Source: Cryptococcus deneoformans JEC21 (lineage: Eukaryota; Basidiomycota; Tremellomycetes; Tremellales; Cryptococcaceae). Taken from it: DNA of 64,000 nt. The notes under the pieces are model-generated. The model was not told the DNA's origin and made no database searches. It saw nothing but the letters and a program-made list of their open reading frames with translations. Positions 12,180-21,819 of the stretch are shown here, piece by piece; within the stretch, counting starts at the first letter, position 1; each line of letters opens with the position of its first letter. Location: contig NC_006694.1 in the NCBI RefSeq assembly GCF_000091045.1, positions 446,001 through 510,000 on the forward strand. The letters run 5' to 3'. Position numbers and translations under genes: made by a program.

Positions 12180-13410
12180 ATGCTTCTTCCTCCGCAGCTG
12201 CCTCCACCCTCTTTACCAAGAGCGAAACTCTACCGTCTCTTTCTTCAGCATCTCCGTTTCCTCCCTGATCCGCAAGTATGGACCACGAGCGTTCCAAGAT
12301 TCCGCAAGCTACTAGAGACACCGGGCCCTTCACCCTCTGGATCAAATCCTTCTGATAATGATGAGAGCCACAAAGTGGTTGAGATAAGAGAGTGGAGACG
12401 AGAGAAAGCATTGAAGAAGGCGCACAAGGTACGATGGATTGTGCTGCATTTGCCAGGGCTAACACCTGGTTACGTGCTGCAGGAGCTCAACAAACTACGC
12501 GCGGCTGTTGCTTGTCACCCTCATGCTCTCGCTAGACTGTTAGAAGAGAGCTACGGACAACGTGGCAGCCTACGATGGCAACGTCTTCAGGTTGGTTTCT
12601 TTGACATACGATCATCTCAGTCGATTCATCCCCCACTTTCAATAGGAAATATCTGCTCCTTATGGTTCCATCTTGTCACAAACCTCGCTCCCCCCTCCCC
12701 TCATGCCCCTAAGGCCTCCACCACCCCCACCGGACGATTCACAACCTCGGGCACGTAAGCGAATGCCTACGTGCAGGTTACGCAAGCAAGCCCAGCGGCT
12801 AGTGCAGAGGGATTGGAAGGGTGTCCAGCCTCCACTTTATCTTCCCACCTCGTCAGAATTAAAGGATAATGATGTTGATAAAAAGGGAAGGACGATGGTG
12901 GATAACCTTAGGATCTTTGCTGGCCTTTCAGAAGAACCTACAAGTCCCTTGACTTCCGCTGCAGCGCTGGACCTATCCCCATTGCCATCAAACCTGTCGC
13001 GCATCTTCCCAACCAACCCTCGAAAAACTCGTTCTCTACCCCTACCGCCATACCCACCACCAAGGCCAAAACATACTCGTTCAAATCCGCACACCTGGAG
13101 TTTACCTCGGAAATTGTGCAGTAGATTGGTGCGAAGAATATATAAGCGCCTTTGGGACAAGCTTATTTGGGTTCGCCCTGTGAAGGGAGACAAGTGGAAA
13201 AAGTGCGGATACAGAGAACTTCAAAATTGGGAGCAGGGGCTCATCAAAGAGTCTTTGGTGGAGACGGACCCGGCTAGCAATAAAGGTAAGAAGAGCAAGA
13301 AGGAAAAAGCGATAGAACGTACACCAAAGAATATCGATTCATCTAAGTGGAGCTGCGCCACACCCGAGGATAGACAATGGCTGTTATTTGGCAAAATGCA
13401 AACCTCATGA
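12180..13410 (+). CDS. LYR-motif protein, probably mitochondrial, function unknown
   Basis: Two exons, 12180-12590 and 12646-13410, give 391 residues. The N-terminus carries an LYR tripeptide at residues 17-19 within KLYRLFLQHLRFL, then a basic helix pair, which is the pattern of Complex1_LYR-like proteins that bind the acyl-carrier protein/NFS1 module in mitochondria. The second half is very basic and proline-rich, with a W/R-rich helix (RLVRRIYKRLWDKLIWVR) near 310. Typical LYR proteins are 80-150 residues, so the long C-terminal extension is unusual; some fungal mitoribosome-associated LYR proteins are longer. The ATG is the first in frame. I do not recognise a specific orthologue. Confidence 0.6.
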
Positions 13411-13501
13411 GCCTGTTTTAACGCTGATATTATGCATTCAAATTACTATGACTTGATCTTGCTACTTCTGCTTCTTCTCTGTTACACATTGTTCATAAAG
13501 C

Positions 13502-14461
13502 TTACTGAGCAGCCTTGAGACGACTTTCGGCCTCCTCGTAGTTGATAACATTCCAGATGGCATTGAGATAGTCGGGCTTGACGTTCTTGTACTGGAGATA
13601 GAAACTGTGGTTTCGTTAGTGAAAAAATTTGACGTTTTGGTCAACAGCGTTACTTACGCGTGCTCCCAGATGTCAATGCCGATGATGGGAACGTGAGCTG
13701 CAAGTAATCTTCAGTGACTCAACCAAAAAATCATTTTGAATGTTATACTCACACAAGAGTGGGTCCTGGTTGGGAGTAGTGACAATCTCGAGCTTCTTGG
13801 TGGCCTTGTTATAGCCAAGCCAGCCCCAGCCAGAGCCTTGGATGGCAGCAGTCTTGGCATTCATCTCCTTCTTGAGGTTCTCGAAGCCGCCAAAGTCAGC
13901 CTGGACCTGGTCGTAGAAGACACCAGAGGTGGGAACCTTGACTTGAGCAGAGCCGGTGGGAGCAAGGTTCTTCCAGAAGAGCTGCAAATCATGTTAGAGG
14001 GCGCCCATATGTCTGCCTCTGTGAATTTGTTATTGATACTTACAGAGTGGTTACTAACATTCAAAATACAATTAGCATCCATCTCGGCCAATGAAATTTC
14101 GCACAACTCACATGTGACCACCACCGTTGAACTTGAGGGCAGGCTGAAGGGCAATAGCAGCCTTGAAGTCGCCAGCAGCAGAGGCCTTCTGGAGAGACTC
14201 CTCAGCGGCGTTGAGACCGTTGACGTAAGTCTGGTGGTGCTTGGTGTGGTGGAGATTCATAATCTCAGCTGAGATGGAAGGCTCCAATGCCTACGTCCGA
14301 GTGTATTAGCTGGATCTTCATTGCATGGTAGAGATTTTACAAACATCATAGGCGTAAGGGAGAGGAGGGAGGGTGTGCTTGGCTCTAATGGTGGACATGG
14401 TCGCAAGAGAAGTGCGGAGAGTAGCTCGCGGAAGAGCGGTTCGAGTGATAGCAGTGATCAT
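13502..14461 (-). CDS. SOD2: Manganese superoxide dismutase, mitochondrial
   Basis: Converts superoxide to peroxide in the mitochondrial matrix. Exons 14345-14461, 14112-14290, 14044-14053, 13753-13981, 13658-13697, 13502-13604; 225 residues. The first 20-30 residues form a presequence rich in Arg, Thr, Ser and Ala ([18 protein letters not shown]); the mature domain starts near [16 protein letters not shown]. Visible hallmarks are [41 protein letters not shown] and DIWEHAFYLQYKN. The metal ligands expected from the family (His in MNLHH, His in INHS, Asp and His in DIWEH) are all present. The exon encoding NHS is only 10 nt. The gene converges on the LYR gene with 91 bp between stops and diverges from DIB1. 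Confidence 0.97.
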
Positions 14462-14809
14462 TTTGGAAATGGGATCTGTGAAAGTGTATGTGAAATATTT
14501 TAGGGGATGTGCCGGTGTATGGGATACTGTGGACTTTGCGGTTGAGGCAATAAAAGCAGAAGACGATATGGTTCTCAAACGGGGATGCGGGTCTGAGGCT
14601 TTTATTACAAAAGCAACCACTCCACCAGCAGCCAGCAAAATCATTCTGCGTCATCATTCCCATCGTCACCCCGCCTATCCCCGAACCAATGCCGAGTTCC
14701 AGGGGGCTTCAGCCCTTACACGCGAAAATCATCAGCAATAACAAACGATTATTGTTTATTTACCTATTATTGAACCTATTACCGACAAGTACCCTCAAGC
14801 TAGCCCGCC
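14462..14809. promoter_or_regulatory. Divergent intergenic region SOD2 / DIB1
   Basis: 348 bp shared upstream region between a mitochondrial stress enzyme and a spliceosome subunit. No clear TATA element; no gene recognised. Confidence 0.45.
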
Positions 14810-15555
14810 ATGTCTTATTTTATGACCCAGTAAGTCTCACCAGCCCCGTAATCGACCCACTGGCTAACGCGCATAGTCTTCACTCTGGCTGGCATGTCGA
14901 CCAAGCCATCCTCGTCGAAGAAGATCGTGTCGTCTGTATCCGTTTCGGCCATGACCATGATGAAGAATGTATGGCTATGGACGAGACACTCTATGGAGTC
15001 TCTGAAAAGGTCCAAAATTTTGCCGTTCTCTATTTGGGTCAGTATCTCTCTTTAATCTTGTACCTTCGCGAAGACCTAATGATCTGTAGTCGACATCACG
15101 GAAGTTCCTGATTTCAACAAGATGTACGAATTGTACGATAATTGTACACTCATGTTCTTCTACCGGTAGGTCTATCACAGAGCAATAGATCTATCATTAT
15201 AAATGATAACATTATTATAGAAATAAACATATCATGATCGACTTGGGAACGGGTAACAACAATAAGATGTGAGTGCGGGTATGCTTCATTCAAATCATTT
15301 ACTGATGGCGATATTCTTTACAGCAACTGGGCTATAACGGACAAACAAGAAGTAGGCAGGCCATCAGATCAAATCATATTTTTTTTCCAGAAAAGCTCAC
15401 ATGGATTTAGCTCATTGATATTATCGAGACTGTCTACCGGGGGGCGTCCAAAGGTCGAGGTCTCGTCGTTTCTCCAAAAGGTGGGCTACATTTTTAATTC
15501 CTTGCGACTTTTACCTGACATGCTTGCAGATTATTCTACCCGACACAAGTATTAA
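14810..15555 (+). CDS. DIB1: U5 snRNP 15-kDa protein Dib1/Dim1 (thioredoxin-like)
   Basis: Tri-snRNP component that keeps the spliceosome inactive until B-complex activation. Seven exons: 14810-14829, 14877-15037, 15090-15165, 15221-15268, 15324-15351, 15411-15480, 15530-15555; 142 residues, the usual family length. The sequence follows the highly conserved family pattern: MSYFMTHLHSGWHVDQAIL, RVVCIRFGHD, FAVLYLVDITEVPDFNKMY, RNKHIMIDLGTGNNNKINWA, DIIETVYRGASKGRGLVVSP, ending RHKY. One small departure is CMAMDETLYG where many species have CMKMDEVLY. The first coding exon is only 20 nt. Confidence 0.97.
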
Positions 15556-16103
15556 TAATCACCCAATTCAAGTTGTACATCATATCTATAATATGCATTT
15601 ATCATACGGCCATAGAAAAGAAAAGGGAATCGCAACAAGCGCAACGAGCGGAAATCTATTCAGCCTAGGAGAACAAGATGACCAACGTACTTTCATTAGT
15701 CCACCGAAAAAGATTCATGTCAGGAAACACAGAGCTATAGGCCAGTTCTGGCATACCAGCGAGGTCCATAGTTTGATGATTTTGGACAAGACGAAAAGGA
15801 CAATCTTGCATGGTTGGTTGTAACCAAAAACATTTACCGTGACACCTACGTAACAACGGGAGATGAAGGTCCGCTTTGTGTCGATTATGACAGCCTACCC
15901 CCATCTCAGCCAGAAATGAAACATCGCTATTACCTCGCGAAAAACGGACGAAAGTCAAATTGCACTCATCCATAGCCTGATATCTGTCCGAAGAAGACGA
16001 CTGTCACGTGAATGGAGCTATATGCCACAGGATTCAAAACAAGCATGGATGTTTATATTTGGATCTATCTATATACAATAAACGAGAGAGGATTACTAAC
16101 AAT
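15556..16103. other. Convergent intergenic region DIB1 / DUF4112 gene
   Basis: 548 bp between two stop codons. A minus-strand reading frame of about 100 codons (15665-15973) shows no recognisable domain and no splice logic. I see nothing else in this stretch. Confidence 0.4.
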
Positions 16104-17251
16104 TTACAGCGTGGGAGGCGGCACATCTGTTTGCGCATGTGGAACTTCTCCTTCATCTCTTCCCATCCTCCTCGTTTGTCTGACCTTTCCAGTCGTCCTT
16201 TCCCTTTCCCTCTCCTCGTCCCCGTCAGATTTCCCATGTCCTCCGCCAAACCAGCTAGACGAAAACTTGGAAGTCTTCGGTTTCGGCATGAAGTCGGTCG
16301 TATTCGGCATGAGAAGAATATGATATGAACGCGTAGCTGTGGGAGAGGTGAGGAGCCAGTCCTCGAGAAGGGCCAAGTTGCGGAGATTGGACTTGAACAG
16401 GTTATCGAGAAAGTCACCGATCAGAGGTACAATACCAACGACACAGTCGATTAATACGTTGAAAAGCTAGAATTTCATTTAGCCTGACATTTCTCCAGAC
16501 AATATGTATTGATATTCAATGATCAACCTACCATGTACCCAAGAAGTGTTCGAGGGACACCAAAGATGAAGCACAACCACACTTGATAAAGCTGGAGGAT
16601 CCCAGAAAGGATATCACCGTAAATTGGGACCAAGGATATAATATCGTCGAGACCGGCCTTTTCTTGAGTTAATTAGGCCCGAAAGTTTATATACGAGTGC
16701 ACTTACTCGGAAAGGCAGTCCAAGATCAGCCAAAAGTGGGGCAGCATCTAGCCAAAAGGCCACCGTCCTGATGTGATTATACAACCTGCAGTTCGTGCTT
16801 TGTCAGTGTTGCTCACCGTCAAAATATGTGATAGTAGTAAGAATTAGTGAGAAATATCAAGACAATTCTAGAGCTTTGCTTTGGTTACATCTCCATACCA
16901 GTAAAGGTGATAGGTGATAGTAGGTTCACAGCACTTGAAAAAGCGCAGCAGGTTGTCCCACCAATTAAACAACAATGAAAAGATGTTCAAATAGAAACGG
17001 AAACTTACCGCTGTGCTTCTTTGTCATTCCTTGGACCACGAATCCCAAAGCCTGGGGGCTTGTAAGTAGCCTCAAAAGCACCAAATCTTAGGGGTTGCTT
17101 CTCTCGTTCAGCTCTGAATATGAATAGTGCAGGTCAAAAGTCAGGGCTATCCCGGAAGACGAGAAAAAGGAAGGGCGTACTGACGATCCCGAGCAGCATT
17201 AGGCCTATAGGAAGACAGGAAAGGCCAGATGGCTGATAATATGGAAGACAT
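16104..17251 (-). CDS. DUF4112 family membrane protein
   Basis: Exons 17181-17251, 17009-17113, 16707-16785, 16532-16657, 16104-16466; 247 residues. The middle carries the DUF4112 pattern: LGLPFRAGLDDIISLVPIYGDI, then LYQVWLCFIFGVPRTLLGYM and LFNVLIDCVVGIVPLIGDFLDNLFKSNLRN, with two hydrophobic segments and glycine/aspartate turns. The last 70 residues are a charged tail rich in Arg, Glu and Ser, likely cytosolic. The family is widespread in bacteria and fungi, with no established biochemical role. Intron 2 (16786-17008) is about 223 nt, four times the usual size here. The start is the first ATG, giving MSSILSAIWPFLSSY, a short amphipathic N-terminus. Confidence 0.82.
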
Positions 17252-17647
17252 GTTGCGTCGTCTGCCTTTTATTTATACGTGGAATTGCACAGGCTTGGGC
17301 AAATGGCAGTACCCTTTTACGATTTATATAGAGCCAGCTGAGCGAAGAACGAAGAGCGAGCGCTGTCAACTGGGTAATAAAATGACGACATAGCCCACTG
17401 AATATTCAACCGAGGCATATTTAAGCATAATAATAATTGTAAAATCAGGAGGAGTTTCTAACCCGTGTCTCAAGGCTTGGCGACTGATTTTGGCACAAAA
17501 GTCCAACCAACTCTCACCAAAGGATGCAATATTTCACCAACTCTTGACGAGTAGAGACGGTGGGTAAAGGTGGTATATCTGGGAGAGGGAGATGGAATAT
17601 ATCTCTCTTTTTTTCTCTTTCCCCACTCAACAACGATTCATTCAACG
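17252..17647. promoter_or_regulatory. Divergent intergenic region DUF4112 gene / orphan basic protein gene
   Basis: 396 bp between starts. Pyrimidine-rich (TCTCTTTTTTTCTCTTTCCC) just before 17648. No gene recognised. Confidence 0.4.
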
Positions 17648-19032
17648 ATGAAGGAGAAGCAAGTTCCTGTCACAAGTAAGTCAGAGGGCAGGGAAGAAGC
17701 AGAACGGTCCTCCGCACTGGGGGTCGACGACGAGAAGAAACAAAGTTCCGACCACCAGCAATTCAGTGGCGAAAGTGGAAATGTTCAAACACTGCAAAAG
17801 AAAAAGTCGTTCTTTGGCAGTGTCAACTTGAAGAAGAAGGTGAAACGGTGAGCACTCTTCTGACTCATATAGGTTGGCTTGGTTGATCGATGATAACCCC
17901 AACTGATAGCTTCGCTTCACAAATTATGAAAGGTAAACCAGCTAGTCCAACTGCTTTTCCCACTCCACCTACAGAGTTGCACCCACCCCTTCCTTCACCT
18001 CAACCAAAGTCTCGGCGAATGCCGAGACCGTCGTTGAACAAAACCAGTCAGACTTTCCAGAACACCCTTCGGTGGGCCAACAAGTCCACGGCCAGTCAAG
18101 TATCCTTCCCCAAAAAGCCTCGAAAGACTGCGTCATGGCCTCCTCCTACGATGTCTTCCAATCACCTTCCTGTTATTAAGCAGAGCAATAACCTCCATCG
18201 ACGCCCTTCCAGTGTGTACATCAAGAATCTCCGAAAGGCAATCAAGATGGACACTGGCCATATGCTCAATGTCCCTTCCTTGAGAGCAGCCGCTAATACC
18301 AGGCCCAATTCATACGGTACTCTTCAGCGACAACTAGCCAGATTGCAATTGTGCGACGAGGCGCTTACCAATAGAGTCCAACGACGTTCTCAGGACAAAA
18401 TCCGTGGCAACAAAGACGAAGCCACCGTGCCAAAAAATACGATAATGCCCAGCTTTTCAAAGCAATATTCGTGTGTTTCGTTGGATCAAGAGAAAGATCA
18501 GAGTCTACCGGCTATCTCGCTCTTTTGTCCGGACGGGAACCCCTCGGGATTGTCAACACCCTCTCTGACGAATGAATCTTCGCAAACATCACTCTTTGAA
18601 CTCAAACGGGTCTCTTCCCTTCCTACCGCAATCCAAGGCGAAAAGAGCAATAATAATGATGTGCTTGTCGAGATATCCACCCGGATTTTTAATCGGTCGC
18701 CAGACTCGTCAGTTTCCGATTTGCAGCAGCATCTCCAAGAGCCAAAGCACCACATCAAGAAACGGTCCGAAAAGCGAAAAGACACGGCTCGTGAAACTTC
18801 TGCAAGTCAGTCTGCCTGCGGTTACCAGTCCGAAAAGCCCAGACAGCATCACCCAAATACGGCTTACACCAAGCAGATTTCAAAAGATAAGTTGAATGTA
18901 GGCCCAGTATACCCCAACCAGAGACGACGACCAAGTGAAGTGGGGAGAGCTAAAACTCTTCGAGGACCTGTCACTACGCCGAACCAGATACCTGACTTTG
19001 AATCGATGCTCTCCATTTACGCTCATTTTTGA
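17648..19032 (+). CDS. Hypothetical basic, serine-rich protein
   Basis: Two exons, 17648-17847 and 17910-19032, give 440 residues. I do not recognise a domain. The protein is strongly basic with Pro/Ser-rich stretches (PTELHPPLPSPQPKSRRMPR) and KKP/RR clusters that could act as nuclear localisation signals. One segment around residues 160-200 (GTLQRQLARLQLCDEALTNR) has helical heptad character. The splice joins CG|C into Arg and keeps frame for 374 codons, which supports a real gene. The end FESMLSIYAHF could hide a further 3' exon. Likely a lineage-specific, largely disordered regulatory protein; that is inference only. Confidence 0.55.
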
Positions 19033-19373
19033 ATTGCTTGATCATGGTGCAATGACAGGAATTGCAGATGCTCTTGAAAGTGAGTGCTCACACGCCCAGA
19101 CTTTTGAAGATCCCAATCTCACATGTTGATTTCTGAAGAAATAACGCGATGAATAAGGATTAATGATCCAACTTGGTGGAGTCGGTATATATGAGATAAT
19201 CGAACATGCTGGGCAGGGTTTTTGGAAATTTATTTTGTAGACCTAAAGGCGATCTGTAATATACAGAACCGCTCCATGACGAAAGCAGTTAGTTACATGT
19301 CACTCAAGATTTCAGATGAGCTCAAGATATATCGTGAAATTTGGAAAACATTGCTGGTTGCATAAAAAGCTGC
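19033..19373. other. Convergent intergenic region orphan gene / PTH2
   Basis: 341 bp, AT-rich, with AATAAATT-type runs suited to 3' ends on both strands. Nothing else visible. Confidence 0.4.
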
Positions 19374-20243
19374 TCAAAGAAGCTTGAGCTTGCCGGTAAT
19401 GGTGTTGATGAGCTTGGCGGGACCGCTGAAATGACGATCAGACTCGGATTACGTGCAGGAAAGATTCTGACATACGGTCCAATGCCGACGATGGTTTTCG
19501 ATCCGGGAGCAACTTGTGTTCGTCCGCTAAGCAAATCATCAGCGTCCTATAGGCCCGTGAATCAAGAAAAGGCGACGAACGCATCTCTAATAGTCCGAGC
19601 ACAGAGATTGACGCTTCGAGCCTGGGCGGCGAGGGTCTCAATCTCTTCAGTATTGGCCCCGCGAAGCGCAATTTTCGGTTGTCTGGAAAGTCGGATCAGC
19701 CACATAAAGCTTGCGATGGCAGGCTATAGGCTCACCCTTGCATTTGCCATGCTTTGAAGAGCTGTAACAATAGTCAGCAGTTGTTAAACCGTAGCTATAG
19801 CTTCCCTTACCTTGGGGTTGGCCTCCTTGAGGGTCATCGCACACGCCAAAGTAGCATGACCAGCCTGCGCAGCAATCTTTCCCTTAGTCATCTTCAACTC
19901 ATCATTCACGACCAACACCAACTTCATCTCTTCAAAGCTGCTATACTTGATGTTGGAAAGATCGGTTGCGAGTGCAGCGGCATTGTCAGAAGCATCAGAC
20001 TCGGTGTCAGAGGCTGACTCGTAGTCATCTTGCTGTTGGAATTTTCTCGGGGATCTAGTGCCCTTGGGAGACTTGGGGGCGGCAACGGCTGAGGTAGAGC
20101 GAGAGAGGAGAGAATGGGCCTGGTAGCCCAAAGTGAAGGCAAGAATGGAAAATATGATAGATGGGAAGATCCCTGCTCATGCGTCAGTCATATCAGCTAG
20201 CGATTTCAAAGCCTGTCTCACCTTCCATTCTAATGGTGCTCAT
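19374..20243 (-). CDS. PTH2: Peptidyl-tRNA hydrolase 2 (PTRH2-like), membrane-anchored
   Basis: Hydrolyses peptidyl-tRNA released during translation. Exons 20222-20243, 19811-20172, 19736-19761, 19581-19682, 19476-19526, 19374-19425; 204 residues. A hydrophobic anchor lies at about residues 9-25 (FPSIIFSILAFTLGYQA), then a Ser/Asp-rich linker, then the PTH2 domain: MKLVLVVNDELKMTKGKIAAQAGHA, LFKAWQMQGQPKIALRG, and the C-terminal TQVAPGSKTIVGIGPGPAKLIN with the VTGKLKLL-type end. The N-terminal anchor matches mitochondrial outer-membrane PTRH2. Exon 3 is only 26 nt. A 232-bp upstream region is shared with NAA50, so two translation-linked genes are head-to-head. Confidence 0.93.
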
Positions 20244-20475
20244 TTTGTGGATTATTGTGACTAACCAAAAAGATACTTTCAAAAGATACTTCCAGTGACA
20301 CACCAGTTTTCGAAGATCGCAAGTGGAGATAAATATTATGACATCATCACATTCCTCCCACCGGTTCTCTCTGACTTTAACGACTGACACCTCGATGCTA
20401 TGACTTTCTGTGCCCTTTTCAGTTACATCTTCATAAATCACCGCCACAAGCATAGACAGCAGAGGGTACCGCAAG
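20244..20475. promoter_or_regulatory. Bidirectional promoter PTH2 / NAA50
   Basis: Only 232 bp separate the start codons, so the two transcripts must start within this stretch. No TATA box is obvious on either strand. Confidence 0.5.
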
Positions 20476-21442
20476 ATGACCGCCACATATAGCACCACGG
20501 GGACAGTCTCAAATCCTCTTGATCTCTCTCAAATTCAGGGCGAACATACCTCTGTCAATCTCTCGTCATCAAACAAGAAAAACGTCAAGCCTAACGTCAA
20601 GGTCACACTCACCAGTCTGACTCCCAATAACGTGAGCCAATCATCTAAAGCGTAGGGAATGGCCTTCTCAATCTGACTTTTCGATGGGTGGTAGTCTGGA
20701 ACATTACGGAAGATCAACTCTGTGGTGATCCCCATCGTTTACTCGGAAAAGTTCTACAAGGACGTACTGGATCCTTTGCTTGATGATGTAAACAAGCTCA
20801 GTAAGTCTAACTCTATGATGAAAATTCCGTCGGCTCAAACAAAGTCGGGTGGATTGAAATGCTGACAATGGTGATGACAGTTTACTACGCGGATATCCCT
20901 GTCGGTGCGATTTGCTGTAAATATGAGAACCTTTCAAAGGGCTCCAAAGAACCCCCCACCCTCGTCATATTGACTCTCGCGTAGGTATCCCAAGCGAATT
21001 ACTCTCTTTCCTTCTTTCTGACATTACCATTTAGCATCCTCGCCCCCTACCGTTCCCTTTCCCTCGGCACTTCTCTTCTCCGCTCAGCGATGCACGCCGC
21101 TATCCATCCCACCACCCCTCCACCACCCATTCCTTCCGATAAACAGACCAATACCCGTGCTCAGCTGACCGTTGCTGCCCCGAGGGTCAAGGTGAACAGG
21201 GCGTTGGCGCATGTGCAGGTTGGGAATGATGAGGCGAAAAGGTTTTATGAAAGGTTGGGTTTCAAGGAGGTTGGAATGTGAGTTATGAGCTCTCCAGGGT
21301 ATGTGTGCCTGGTTATGGCTGATAAATATTCAGCGAGGAGAACTATTACTCCAAAATGGAACCTCGAGGAGCGATCTTGATGGTCTGCGACGATCTCGCC
21401 ATTGCCCTTGGTGAAAAGACCGAGGCCAACGGCTCTGTTTAA
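20476..21442 (+). CDS. NAA50: N-alpha-acetyltransferase Naa50 (GNAT family)
   Basis: Catalytic subunit associated with the NatA/NatE complex, acetylating nascent N-termini. Exons 20476-20631, 20695-20800, 20881-20980, 21035-21277, 21334-21442; 237 residues. Family pattern seen: VTLTSLTPNN, then RKINSVVIPIVYSEKFYKDVL, IYYADIPVGAICC, the acetyl-CoA loop APYRSLSLGTSLLR (R-x-x-x-x-G type), LAHVQVGNDEAKRFYERLGF and EENYYSKMEP. Human Naa50 has RRLGIG where this gene has RSLSLG. Two insertions are unusual: about 35 N-terminal residues before the GNAT core and a Pro/Thr-rich loop (HPTTPPPPIPSDKQTNTR) between the acetyl-CoA loop and the next strand. Confidence 0.93.
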
Positions 21443-21819
21443 GGCGTTTTGTATGGAGTCTTGATTAAAAGGATAGTACTGCTGCATTTATATACCATGC
21501 ATATTTGCTATTGAACCTTTTACAAGGACTATTCATTGTAGAGTGACTACATACCATAAAACTATCGTGTATAGTCATCGCGACTCATATTTCCAGGCGT
21601 ATCGCGGATACAAAAAACATATCTTTTATTGATGCGTTAAGAGCATTAGAGACCAAAAGAATGAAAGGAAACGAAAGGATAAGTCCAGAAAAAAATGAAC
21701 GAAATATAATCAGGCTCGACTTGCCTTTTTTTTCCACAATCGACAGGAATTGATACTATGATGCGCAGTCATAGCCAATTCGCCTGAGTTTCCACCAACA
21801 CCGAATGGCCTCATAAGTG
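21443..21819. other. Convergent intergenic region NAA50 / Myb-SANT gene
   Basis: 377 bp, AT-rich, with poly-A and TTTTTTTCC runs near 21690-21740 suited to 3' ends. No gene seen. Confidence 0.4.

Noticed and set aside
15665..15973. Minus-strand 102-codon frame between DIB1 and DUF4112 gene
   Set aside because: No domain, lies in a 3'-3' intergenic space and has no promoter room.
16786..17008. C/D box snoRNA inside the long DUF4112 intron
   Set aside because: A CTGA is present near the end, but no RTGATGA C box and no terminal stem were found; kept only as a low-interest observation.
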